Origin: an uncultured Acidobacteriia bacterium | Lineage (GTDB): Bacteria > Acidobacteriota > Terriglobia > Bryobacterales > Bryobacteraceae | Direction of reading: 5' to 3' | Length of the DNA stretch: 32,525 bases | NCBI GenBank assembly: GCA_903882645.1 | Contig: CAIRXZ010000093.1 | Location: 1-32,525 of the forward strand | In this document: piece after piece, positions 12,729-20,641 of the stretch | Numbering within the stretch: position 1 is the first letter of the stretch | Layout of the letters: the number at the start of each line of letters is the position of its first letter | Program-made: the position numbers and the translations under genes | Notes under the pieces: generated by a model | What the model saw: only the letters and a program-made list of their open reading frames with translations | The model's database searches: none | What the model was told of the DNA's origin: nothing

Positions 12729-13202
12729 GTGGGTAGCCTATTCAGCCGCGCGGAGATCGTCGACCAGCGGCGGCGCTGGAAGCTCGAGGGCAAGACCGTG
12801 GTCTTCACCAACGGCTGCTACGACCTGCTTCACCCGGGCCATATCCGCCTCCTCGAACAGTGCCGCTCGATGGGCGACGTCCTGATACTGGCTTTGAATT
12901 CGGATGACAGCGTGCGGCGCATGAAGGGACCATCCCGACCGTTATTGGACCAGCAAGAGCGCGCGGAAGTGGCCTTGGCTCTGGAAGCGGTGGACGCCGT
13001 CACGCTGTTCGATGAGGAAACCCCGCGCGAATTGATCGCCGAGGTTCTGCCCGACGTACTCGTCAAGGGCGCGGATTGGTCCCACTTCATCGCGGGCCGG
13101 GAGGAAGTTGAGGCTGCCGGCGGGAAAGTAGTCGCCGCGCCGCTCGAACCCGGGTATTCTACTACTAATATAGTTCAAGATATCCTTGGTCGCCTGCCTT
13201 GA
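12729..13202 (+). CDS. hldE: D-glycero-beta-D-manno-heptose 1-phosphate adenylyltransferase (HldE C-terminal type)
   Basis: This 157-residue protein matches the nucleotidyltransferase half of HldE/RfaE. It would add AMP to heptose 1-phosphate to give ADP-heptose for lipopolysaccharide inner core. The HxGH nucleotide-binding motif is present (NGCYDLLHPGHIRLLEQ, His35 and His38), as are VKGADW and the YSTTNIV segment near the end that closes the active site. The kinase half is absent; single-domain forms are common, and a separate kinase gene would be needed. The start is a GTG at 12729. The stop overlaps the mfd TTG start by four bases, so the two are coupled. A related cytidylyltransferase role cannot be excluded on motifs alone. 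Confidence 0.85.
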   Translation: MGSLFSRAEIVDQRRRWKLEGKTVVFTNGCYDLLHPGHIRLLEQCRSMGDVLILALNSDDSVRRMKGPSRPLLDQQERAEVALALEAVDAVTLFDEETPRELIAEVLPDVLVKGADWSHFIAGREEVEAAGGKVVAAPLEPGYSTTNIVQDILGRLP

Positions 13203-16200
13203 TCCATCCTGCCGTCAAAGACCTATTTCTGGACTTGGGGAAGGACCCCGGCTTCCAGGAGGCCCTCCGCCGCCTCGCCGCTGGAGGAGAGGCCGCCGTT
13301 TCCGGCCTCACCACCACCGCCAAAGCAGTCTACTCGGTCTTGCTGTGGCAGTTGCTGAATCGTTCTTTGATTATTGTAGTAGATGGCAATAAGCAGGCCG
13401 AAGCGCTCACCGAGGCGATCGAGACATTCTTCGCCTTGCTGGTGGCCGGCGACCGGCCCGGCCCCCAACTTCTCCCGGCCCTCGACGTGCTTCCGCTCCA
13501 GAACCTCTCCCCCCACGCCGAGATCTGCGAACAGCGCGCCATCGGCCTGTGGCGTCTGGCGACTCAGCGCGCGCCGATAACAGTTCTGCCGGTGGCCTCG
13601 GCCCTGCTGCGCATCCAGCCGGGCGATTTCTACCGCCAGCTTGCGATAAAGCTGAAGACCGGCGACGAAGTCCCCCTGGAGGACCTCGTGGCGCACCTCG
13701 AGAGCGTCGGCTACACGCACCGCGAACCCGTTGAAATGGTTGGGGAATACTCCGTGCGCGGCGGCATCCTGGACGTCTTCTCCCCGGAGTCTCCCAAACC
13801 GATCCGCATGGACCTGTTTGGCGACCAAGTGGACTCCATCCGCCGCTTCGAGGTCGAATCGCAGCGTTCGGTTTCGAAGGTGGAGGACTGCACGCTCCTC
13901 CCGCTGACCGAGTACCAGAAGTCGCGCCGGCTGCTCGTCGATCTCGGGGAGTTGGTGCGCGAGGCCGGCATTCCGGGGCGAGATCTGCCTCCTCCGGGCG
14001 AGCCTTTTCCGGGCTGGGAGCTGGTGGCCGCCATGGTCCAACCGCGTACCGTCTCGGCGATTTCCCTGCCCGAGCGGCCGGTGGTGGTGTGGGATGAGCC
14101 AGAGCAGGTATCCGCCGCCGCGGACCGATTATGGAAGCGCCTGGAACAGATCGAGTGTTCGCCGGCGTACGATCCCGGCAAGGTTTTCTTCCGCTGGGAG
14201 GAGTTGCGGCAGCAGGCCGGCGCCTTCCCCCAGATGTCATTGAAAGAACTGGAGATAGGCTGGGATCCGGATCGCGAATTGGGTTCGTTTCGCACAAACG
14301 CGCACCTCCACATACCCACGCGTCCCGCCATGGCCTTTCACGGCAACATGCAGGTGGCCATCGCTGAGGCGCGCAACCTGGTCGAAGCCGGCAACCGCGT
14401 GGCGTTCTTCGGCTCTTCCACTGGTGAGGTGGAGCGTGTTGCCGACATCCTCAATGAGTACGGCCTTTCCTACCAACTCGGTCTCCAGAAGCTCGATTCC
14501 ACGCCCGCCTACCTCGCCGAACGCTCCTATCTTGCCGGAGACGTGGCCAGCATTTTCCTGGTCAAAGGGATGGTGCGGCACGGCGCCGCGTTTCAAAATT
14601 CTAAACTTGTCGTTTTTGGGTCGGAGGACCTTTTCGAGAGCTCCGACATGGTGGCGCGCGCGCCGGCCTCGAAATCCGCGCTGGCCACTTTCTCCGCCGA
14701 CCTGATCGACCTCAAGCCCGGAGACTACGCGGTCCACGCCGAGCACGGCGTTGGCCAGTATCTCGGAGTGCGGGAGATCGCCCAAGGCGAAGCCAAGGGC
14801 GACTACATGCTGCTCGAATACGCCGGCGGCGCGCGTCTCTATGTCCCGTTGACGCGCATGGACTTGGTGCAGCGCTTCCGCGGCGCCGGGGAGGCCGCGC
14901 CCACGCTCGACCGCATGGGCGGCGTCACCTGGACCCGCACCAAGACGCGCATCAAGGCCAGGATGCGGGACATGGCGGACGAGTTGCTCAAGCTCTACGC
15001 CTCCCGCAAGATGGCCGAAGGCTTCCGCTTTTCCCCGGACAGCAACTGGCAGCGTGAGTTTGAGGACGCCTTCGAGTTCACGGAGACGCGCGACCAACTC
15101 ACGGCAATCCAGGACATCAAGCGCGACATGGAGAGCCCACACCCCATGGACCGCCTGGTTTGCGGCGACGTCGGTTTCGGCAAGACCGAGGTGGTCATGC
15201 GCGCCGCCTTCAAGGCTCTGGGGGACGGTAGACAAGTGGCTGTCCTAGCGCCTACTACTGTTTTAGTATTTCAACATTTCGAGACTTTTAAGAGCCGCTT
15301 CCAGCCGTTTCCCGTCCGTGTGGAAATGTTCAGCCGCTTCCGCGCGCCCAAGGATCTCAAGGCAGCGCTGACAGATCTCGCCGAAGGTAAGGTCGATGTT
15401 GCGATCGGCACGCATCGTCTTCTGTCGAAGGACGTGGAGTTTCGCGACCTGGGCTTGGTCATCGTGGACGAAGAGCAGCGTTTCGGCGTAAGACACAAGG
15501 AACGTCTCAAACAGCTCAAGCAAACCGTGGATGTGATTACGACGAGCGCCACGCCTATTCCCAGAACACTACATATGTCGTTATTGGGATTGCGAGACAT
15601 GTCCGTCATCGAGACTCCACCCAAGGACCGCCTCGCCATTCACACCGTGGTGGCCCCATTTCAGCCGGCGCTGATCCGTTCCGCCGTTGAACTGGAGCTA
15701 GGCCGCGGAGGGCAGGTCTACTTTCTCCACAACCGCGTCGATTCGATCTGGGCGCGCGCCGCCATGATCCAGGAGCTGGCCCCGAACGCCCGGATCGGCG
15801 TCGGCCACGGACAGATGGGAGAGGCCGATCTGGAGAGAACCATGCTGCGATTCATGCGGCATGAGTTCGACATTCTAGTTTGTACTACGATTATAGAGAA
15901 TGGCCTCGATATCCCGTTGGCCAACACGATGGTGGTCGAAAACGCCGAGCGCTACGGCCTTTCGGAGCTATACCAGTTGCGCGGACGGGTGGGCCGGTCC
16001 AACCGACGGGCCTACGCCTACCTGCTGGTCCCCCCGGATACCGAGTTGACCGAGGTGGCGCGGAAACGTCTGGCCGCCCTGAAGGAGTTCAGCGATCTGG
16101 GCGCCGGATTCAAGATCGCGGCGCTCGATCTGGAGCTGCGGGGGGCCGGGAACCTGTTGGGCGGCGAACAGCACGGCCAGATCAATTGCGTCGGCTTCGA

Positions 16201-16702
16201 CACCTACGTCCGCCTTCTGGAAGAGACCGTCCGGGAACTGAAGGGCGAGGAAACCGTCCCCGAGATCCATTCCGCGCTCAACCTGGGCCTCGACATTCGC
16301 ATCCCGCCCGACTACATCGCCGACGAGAACCAGCGCCTGCGGGCCTACCGCCAGGCCGCCAACGCCGCCGATGCAGCCGCGCGCGAGCGCCTCGAGAAGG
16401 AACTCGAGGACCGCTACGGTCCCGTCCCCGAAGCGGTACGCAATCTGCTCAGGTATTCCGCGTTGAAGACCCTAGCCGAAGAGCTTGGCGTGGAGGCCAT
16501 CGACCGCCGCCACAACCTCGTGAACATCAAATTCCATGCGGAGACGCGCGTGGACCCGGGCCGCCTCATGGGCATCGTCGGCAAGACCCGGGGAGCGCAG
16601 TTCACTCCCGCGGGCGTGCTGCTCCTGCCGCTCAACGGGCCGGCCGGGGCAGGCGAAGTCCTGGGCTACGTATCGGAGAAGCTGGAGCAGTTGCGTGCGT
16701 AG
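13199..16702 (+). CDS. mfd: Transcription-repair coupling factor Mfd
   Basis: Mfd removes RNA polymerase stalled at DNA damage and recruits UvrA. The 1167-residue product has the UvrB-like N-terminal region (EYSVRGGILDVFSP near 180), the RNA-polymerase-interacting domain (PGDYAVHAEHGVGQYLG near 510), and the RecG-like translocase with Walker A GDVGFGKTE near 656, DEEQRFG near 757, TSATPIPRTLHMS and QLRGRVGRSNRRAYAYL. It ends with the TRCF C-terminal domain. Length is normal. The start TTG at 13199 overlaps the hldE stop (TTGA), and no better start lies nearby. Confidence 0.98.
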   Translation: MIHPAVKDLFLDLGKDPGFQEALRRLAAGGEAAVSGLTTTAKAVYSVLLWQLLNRSLIIVVDGNKQAEALTEAIETFFALLVAGDRPGPQLLPALDVLPLQNLSPHAEICEQRAIGLWRLATQRAPITVLPVASALLRIQPGDFYRQLAIKLKTGDEVPLEDLVAHLESVGYTHREPVEMVGEYSVRGGILDVFSPESPKPIRMDLFGDQVDSIRRFEVESQRSVSKVEDCTLLPLTEYQKSRRLLVDLGELVREAGIPGRDLPPPGEPFPGWELVAAMVQPRTVSAISLPERPVVVWDEPEQVSAAADRLWKRLEQIECSPAYDPGKVFFRWEELRQQAGAFPQMSLKELEIGWDPDRELGSFRTNAHLHIPTRPAMAFHGNMQVAIAEARNLVEAGNRVAFFGSSTGEVERVADILNEYGLSYQLGLQKLDSTPAYLAERSYLAGDVASIFLVKGMVRHGAAFQNSKLVVFGSEDLFESSDMVARAPASKSALATFSADLIDLKPGDYAVHAEHGVGQYLGVREIAQGEAKGDYMLLEYAGGARLYVPLTRMDLVQRFRGAGEAAPTLDRMGGVTWTRTKTRIKARMRDMADELLKLYASRKMAEGFRFSPDSNWQREFEDAFEFTETRDQLTAIQDIKRDMESPHPMDRLVCGDVGFGKTEVVMRAAFKALGDGRQVAVLAPTTVLVFQHFETFKSRFQPFPVRVEMFSRFRAPKDLKAALTDLAEGKVDVAIGTHRLLSKDVEFRDLGLVIVDEEQRFGVRHKERLKQLKQTVDVITTSATPIPRTLHMSLLGLRDMSVIETPPKDRLAIHTVVAPFQPALIRSAVELELGRGGQVYFLHNRVDSIWARAAMIQELAPNARIGVGHGQMGEADLERTMLRFMRHEFDILVCTTIIENGLDIPLANTMVVENAERYGLSELYQLRGRVGRSNRRAYAYLLVPPDTELTEVARKRLAALKEFSDLGAGFKIAALDLELRGAGNLLGGEQHGQINCVGFDTYVRLLEETVRELKGEETVPEIHSALNLGLDIRIPPDYIADENQRLRAYRQAANAADAAARERLEKELEDRYGPVPEAVRNLLRYSALKTLAEELGVEAIDRRHNLVNIKFHAETRVDPGRLMGIVGKTRGAQFTPAGVLLLPLNGPAGAGEVLGYVSEKLEQLRA

Positions 16703-16723
16703 GCGAGTCCCGCGACCGTTTGA

Positions 16724-16762
16724 TTTGTTCCTCAACGCTCGGGCCGGGCATGCCCGGCCTCT
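16724..16762. repeat. Dispersed palindromic repeat, copy A
   Basis: TTTGTTCCTCAACGCT followed by the perfect 18-base palindrome GGCCGGGCATGCCCGGCC (16742-16759). A near-identical unit occurs at 22303-22342. Both copies are in intergenic sequence. Confidence 0.8.
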
Positions 16763-16820
16763 ACACAGCGCCGTGGCAGGCCTCGCCCCCGCGGTCTTGG
16801 CGTTTGGGGAAAAGGCCGTT

Positions 16821-16840
16821 GGCCGGCGAAAGCGCCGGCC
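16821..16840 (+). terminator. Hairpin downstream of mfd
   Basis: GGCCGGCG and CGCCGGCC form a perfect 8-base-pair stem around an AAAG loop, 120 bases after the mfd stop and before the surA-like gene. There is no clear U-tract, so it may be a terminator or part of a repetitive element. Confidence 0.4.
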
Positions 16841-16927
16841 CCACCTTGACTGTCCCCGCGCCGCACACCCGTTGCTCCACGGCACGCGCCAGCCGGGGCG
16901 GGTCTTGTTAAACTGGAGGTTCAGCCT

Positions 16928-18139
16928 ATGTTTCTCAGGTTTGTAGTACTCATCGCGGCGGCGCTGTCGTTCGCCGCCGCCGCGGACGTCCGGGTGGTCG
17001 AGGAAATCGCCGCCAAAGTCAACGGCGAAATCGTCACTCGTGGAGAGCTCGACGCACTCCGCGCGGAAATGGAGAACGAGGCGCGTCAGCAGGGCATCCC
17101 CGCCGCTCAGATCGCCCAGAAGGTGAACGAGACGATGCGTAATGCCTTGCGCGACAAGATCGACGTGCTTCTGCTCGTCCAAAAGGGCAAGGACGACAAC
17201 ATCAGCGTGGATGCCGACGTGACCAAAGATCTCGCCCGGATGCAGGTGCGGGAGAAGATCAGCGACCCGGACAAGTTTGCGCAGTGGATCCGCGAGCAGT
17301 ACGGCGTCTCGATCGAGGAGTTCAAACAGCGCGAGAAGGACCAGGCGATGGCTCAGCGCGTGATTTCCGAGGAGGTCGGGGCGCGCATTTTCGTCCCCGA
17401 AGAGGACAGAAAGAAGTACTACGAGGATCACCCCGACCAGTTTGTTCGCAAGGAGCAGGTGTTTCTCAGCCAGATTCTGCTCTCGACCGATTCCAAGACC
17501 GAGGAGCAGGCGGCCGCCGCCGAAGCGAAGGCCAAGGATCTGGTCAAACGCGCGCGCGGCGGCGAGAAGTTCGGCGACCTGGCAGGCGCCAACTCCGACG
17601 ACGCCGCGACCGCCAGAAACTCGGGCAACGCGGGATCCTTCACGCGCGAAGTCCTGCGCAAGGAAGTCGCGGACATCGTGTTCACCCAAAAAAAAGGCTA
17701 TGTCACGGACCCCATCAAGATCGACTCGCCTCCGGGGTTTCTCATCTTGAGAGTGGACGACCGCTATGAAGCCGGCCAGGCGAGCTACGACGAAGTGAAG
17801 GACCAGATTCAGAGCATTCTGGCCGAGCCGAAGATGGGACCCAAGGTCCGCGAGTTTCTCACCAAGCTGCGCCAGAACGCGTTTCTGCAGATTCGCGAAG
17901 GTTATACGGACAGCGGGGCCGCCCCGGGCAAGGACACCACCTGGCGTGAAGCGGCGCAGATCAAGCCGCAGACCACCACCAAGGCGGAAGTCGCCGCGCT
18001 CCAGAAGAAGAAGTTCCTCGGCCTCATCCCATACGGCCGGGTAGGCCCGACCAAGCCCGCTCCCGGAGTCTACCAGCCGGCCGCGGCGGATCAGCCTTCC
18101 CCGCCCGCGGCGCCGCCGGCGGCCCCGGTCCAGAAATGA
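16928..18139 (+). CDS. SurA-like periplasmic peptidyl-prolyl isomerase/chaperone
   Basis: The 403-residue protein starts with a signal peptide (about residues 1-19, FLRFVVLIAAALSFAAAA). A SurA N-terminal helical domain follows (VVEEIAAKVNGEIVTRGEL through about 150), then one parvulin-type rotamase domain at about 175-281 (KEQVFLSQILLSTDS to GFLILRVDDRYEA). The tail is Pro/Ala-rich and low in complexity. Such proteins help outer-membrane proteins fold in the periplasm, consistent with a Gram-negative envelope. GGAGG lies about nine bases before the ATG. The stop overlaps the next gene by four bases (ATGA). Confidence 0.88.
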   Translation: MFLRFVVLIAAALSFAAAADVRVVEEIAAKVNGEIVTRGELDALRAEMENEARQQGIPAAQIAQKVNETMRNALRDKIDVLLLVQKGKDDNISVDADVTKDLARMQVREKISDPDKFAQWIREQYGVSIEEFKQREKDQAMAQRVISEEVGARIFVPEEDRKKYYEDHPDQFVRKEQVFLSQILLSTDSKTEEQAAAAEAKAKDLVKRARGGEKFGDLAGANSDDAATARNSGNAGSFTREVLRKEVADIVFTQKKGYVTDPIKIDSPPGFLILRVDDRYEAGQASYDEVKDQIQSILAEPKMGPKVREFLTKLRQNAFLQIREGYTDSGAAPGKDTTWREAAQIKPQTTTKAEVAALQKKKFLGLIPYGRVGPTKPAPGVYQPAAADQPSPPAAPPAAPVQK

Positions 18140-19257
18140 AATCTCCCTATGTGAACGAGCTGGAGCCGAACCATCTCGTCACCACCAGCTTCCTGGTTCA
18201 CTCCAAAGAGGTCCGCCAGAAGAAGACGGGCGAGTTGTATCTTTCGCTGCAGCTCGGCGACCGCACCGGCGAGCTCGACGCCAAAATGTGGGACAACGTG
18301 GCCGAGGCGATGGACGCGTTCGAGCGCGACGATTTCGTCAAGGTCAAGGGCCTGGTCCAGATCTTCCACAACCGGCCCCAGTTGACGGTCCACAAAGTGC
18401 GGCGCATGGACGAAAGCGAAATCGACTTCGCCGACTACTTTCCGGCCTCGCGCCGCGACCCCGCCGAGATGTGGGAGGAGCTGCGCGCGAACGTCGCGGC
18501 CTGCTCGAATCCCCACTTGAAGGCGCTGCTGGAGGCGATGCTGGACGACGAAGACATCGCCGGGCGCTTCCGCCGCGCGCCCGCGGCGAAGCAAATCCAC
18601 CACGCCTACCTGGGCGGGCTGATCGAACACGTGCTTTCGGTTTGCGCGCTGGCCCGCATGGCGGCCAGCCACTACCCGAACCTCGACGGCGACCTGCTGC
18701 TGGCCGGAGTGGTGCTGCACGATATCGGCAAGATCCACGAGCTGAACTACGAGCGCGGGTTTTCCTACTCGAGCGACGGGCAACTGCTCGGCCACATCTC
18801 GATCGCCGTGCGCATGGTGGCCGAGAAGCTGCGCGCCATCCCCGATTTTCCGCCGCAACTGCGGTCGCTGGTCGAGCACATGATCCTGAGCCACCACGGG
18901 CATCTCGAGTTCGGCTCGCCCAAGCTGCCTCTGTTCCCGGAGGCGCTGGCGCTGCACTACCTCGACGATCTGGACTCCAAGATGGAGTGCATGCGGGCGC
19001 TCATCGAAAACGACCGGCAACTGGAAGGCTGCTTTACGGCTTACAGCGGCCCGCTCGAGCGCAGCGCTTTGAAGAAGGACCGCTATCTGGCCGGAGAAGG
19101 CGGGCCGCCGGGCGCGCCCGCCGTTGAGAGAGCCGAGGAGCGCGGGGCGTCCGCCGCCCAGCCGGAGGCCGCCGGCGGTCCGCAGGCGGCGCCGGATCCC
19201 GATTCGCCATTCGCAGGCAAGCTGAAACAGGCGCTCCGGACCAAACAGGAAAACTGA
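18136..19257 (+). CDS. YhaM-like 3'-5' exoribonuclease (OB fold plus HD domain)
   Basis: Residues about 12-95 form an OB nucleic-acid-binding fold (FLVHSKEVRQKKTGELYLSLQL, then KVKGLVQIFHNRPQLTVHKV). An HD metal-dependent phosphohydrolase domain follows, with His155-His156 in IHHAYLGGLIEHV and His195-Asp196 in LHDIGKIHEL. This pairing is the layout of YhaM exoribonucleases, which trim RNA or single-stranded DNA from the 3' end. The last 60 residues are a Pro/Ala-rich extension. The start ATG overlaps the surA-like stop, and the stop shares one base with the next start, so three genes are translationally linked. Confidence 0.85.
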   Translation: MKSPYVNELEPNHLVTTSFLVHSKEVRQKKTGELYLSLQLGDRTGELDAKMWDNVAEAMDAFERDDFVKVKGLVQIFHNRPQLTVHKVRRMDESEIDFADYFPASRRDPAEMWEELRANVAACSNPHLKALLEAMLDDEDIAGRFRRAPAAKQIHHAYLGGLIEHVLSVCALARMAASHYPNLDGDLLLAGVVLHDIGKIHELNYERGFSYSSDGQLLGHISIAVRMVAEKLRAIPDFPPQLRSLVEHMILSHHGHLEFGSPKLPLFPEALALHYLDDLDSKMECMRALIENDRQLEGCFTAYSGPLERSALKKDRYLAGEGGPPGAPAVERAEERGASAAQPEAAGGPQAAPDPDSPFAGKLKQALRTKQEN

Positions 19258-19652
19258 TGCCCAAAGCCGTTCGCGATGTCCCCCCGCCGCTGGAATTGCT
19301 GTGCTTGCGGGCCCTCTGGTCGCTTCGGGAAGGGAACGTCGGCGAAGTCCGGCAGGTGGTCGGCCAGTCGCGCCCGCTGGCTTACACGACCATCATGACG
19401 GTGCTCGAGCGCCTGGTGCGCAAGGGCAAGATCGCGCGCCGCAAAGCCGGCCGGGCGTTCCTCTATTCGCCCGTAGAGTCGCGCGACGCTCTCCGCCGCA
19501 CGGCCATCCGCGAGTTGGTGGAAAGCTTCTTCGACGGATCGGAAGAGGAGCTGATCCGCTTTCTCCGGCAGAGGGAAGTTCACGAACCGGCCGCCGCCGC
19601 ATCCGCGGGCCAAGGCGCGGAGAACGAACGCATCGATACGGTGCTGCTGTAA
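19257..19652 (+). CDS. BlaI/MecI-type transcriptional repressor
   Basis: The 131-residue protein has the winged-helix core of the penicillinase-repressor family (PPPLELLCLRALWSL, TTIMTVLERLVRKGKI, AGRAFLYSPV) and the usual C-terminal dimer helix (LVESFFDGSEEELIRFL). In the classical system BlaI is inactivated by the membrane protease BlaR1. No blaR1-like gene is present here; instead it overlaps the exoribonuclease stop by one base. BlaI-type repressors without BlaR1 are frequent in Acidobacteriota and probably control other envelope or copper-type targets. Its own target is unknown. Confidence 0.85.
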   Translation: MPKAVRDVPPPLELLCLRALWSLREGNVGEVRQVVGQSRPLAYTTIMTVLERLVRKGKIARRKAGRAFLYSPVESRDALRRTAIRELVESFFDGSEEELIRFLRQREVHEPAAAASAGQGAENERIDTVLL

Positions 19653-19724
19653 GGCCTGAGCCGGGCCAAGCTAACCAGGTTGATCGATCACTGCGCGGTC
19701 CCTCGCCAAGAATCTCTTAATCTC

Positions 19725-19754
19725 ATATACTGATAGAGGGCTATCTGCTTATAT
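19725..19754 (+). promoter_or_regulatory. Promoter with operator-like inverted repeat before the RHH/PIN pair
   Basis: TATACT at 19726-19731 is a good -10. It overlaps an imperfect inverted repeat: ATATA-CTGATAG on the left and CTATCTGCTTATAT on the right, with the perfect core GATAG-AGGG-CTATC. The ATG of the antitoxin follows directly. Ribbon-helix-helix antitoxins usually repress their own operon through such sites. Confidence 0.45.
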
Positions 19755-20040
19755 GACTACCAATGCCGCCTCCCAGCCAGAAACCACCCGTCTGACCATC
19801 ACCTGGTCCAAGGAAGCCGATTTTGCCCTGCGTTCTTTCCTGGGCGCCCAGGGCATGAGGAAGGGCGATATTTCGAAATTCATCGAGGAAGCTGTCCGCT
19901 GGCGTATCTTTAACCAGACCGTCCGCGAAGCCCGTGAGGCTTTCGCCGACGTTCCCCCGGACGATCTCCAGAAGACGATCGACGAGGCCGTCGAAGAGGT
20001 CCGCGCAAGACGCTACCGGGAGCGCGCCGAACGGTCCTGA
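19753..20040 (+). CDS. Ribbon-helix-helix antitoxin
   Basis: The 95-residue protein shows a ribbon-helix-helix pattern: a short strand TRLTITWSKEADFALRSFL, then a helix turn with GMRKGDISKFIEEAVRW. It matches antitoxins paired with COG1569-type PIN toxins. The C-terminal half (VPPDDLQKTIDEAVEEVRARR) is helical and probably binds the toxin. Its stop shares one base with the toxin ATG (TGATG). A palindrome over the promoter suggests self-repression. Confidence 0.8.
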   Translation: MTTNAASQPETTRLTITWSKEADFALRSFLGAQGMRKGDISKFIEEAVRWRIFNQTVREAREAFADVPPDDLQKTIDEAVEEVRARRYRERAERS

Positions 20041-20465
20041 TGCGCGTCATCCTCGACACCAACATCCTGCTCTCCGCGCTTCTGTCTCCTCTGGGCGCCC
20101 CGGCCAAGCTTCTTCACGCCTGGGAGCGGAAGATGTTCACGCTCGTGGCCTCCGATGCGCTCATCGGGGAACTCCGCGATGTCGCCGGCCGGCCGTTCTT
20201 TCGGGCGAGACTTCGCGCCAGCGCGGCCGAACTGCTCGCGGCCGGCCTTCGGGACTTCTCTTTCTACTGTCGCGATCTGCCCTCCGGCCCGATCGCGCCG
20301 GACCCCAAGGACAATTACCTGCTCGCGATGGCTGAGGCCAGCCAGGCCGAGTTCCTCGTGACCGGCGACAAGGAACTCCTCTCCCTCCAACGTCACAAAT
20401 CCACCCGGATCGTCACTCCCGCCGCCATGGTCGAAGTTCTGCAGGAGGCTGAGAGCGGCAAATAA
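20040..20465 (+). CDS. PIN-domain toxin, COG1569 type
   Basis: The 141-residue protein begins MRVILDTNILLSALLSP, the hallmark of the COG1569 PIN toxins, with Asp6 and Asn8 in the metal site. Further acidic positions are in SDALIGELRDV, PDPKDNYLLAMAEAS and VTGDKELLSL. It would act as an Mg-dependent RNase restrained by the upstream ribbon-helix-helix protein. The one-base overlap with the antitoxin and the lack of any other partner support a complete toxin-antitoxin pair. Confidence 0.87.
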   Translation: MRVILDTNILLSALLSPLGAPAKLLHAWERKMFTLVASDALIGELRDVAGRPFFRARLRASAAELLAAGLRDFSFYCRDLPSGPIAPDPKDNYLLAMAEASQAEFLVTGDKELLSLQRHKSTRIVTPAAMVEVLQEAESGK

Positions 20466-20641
20466 CGGAGGGCCACAACGGTGGGCGCCGCAAGCATCCT
20501 CTCCGCGGCTCCCGAGCTGCAGTGAGCGCAACCCGCCGCGTCGCCATCCGCGAACAACAGCCATGGACGGCGGCATGACAGGCCGAAGGCCCACTCCGCG
20601 GGTGCGAGTACGCGCCCGGAGCCGAGTGAACAGTATCAGGC

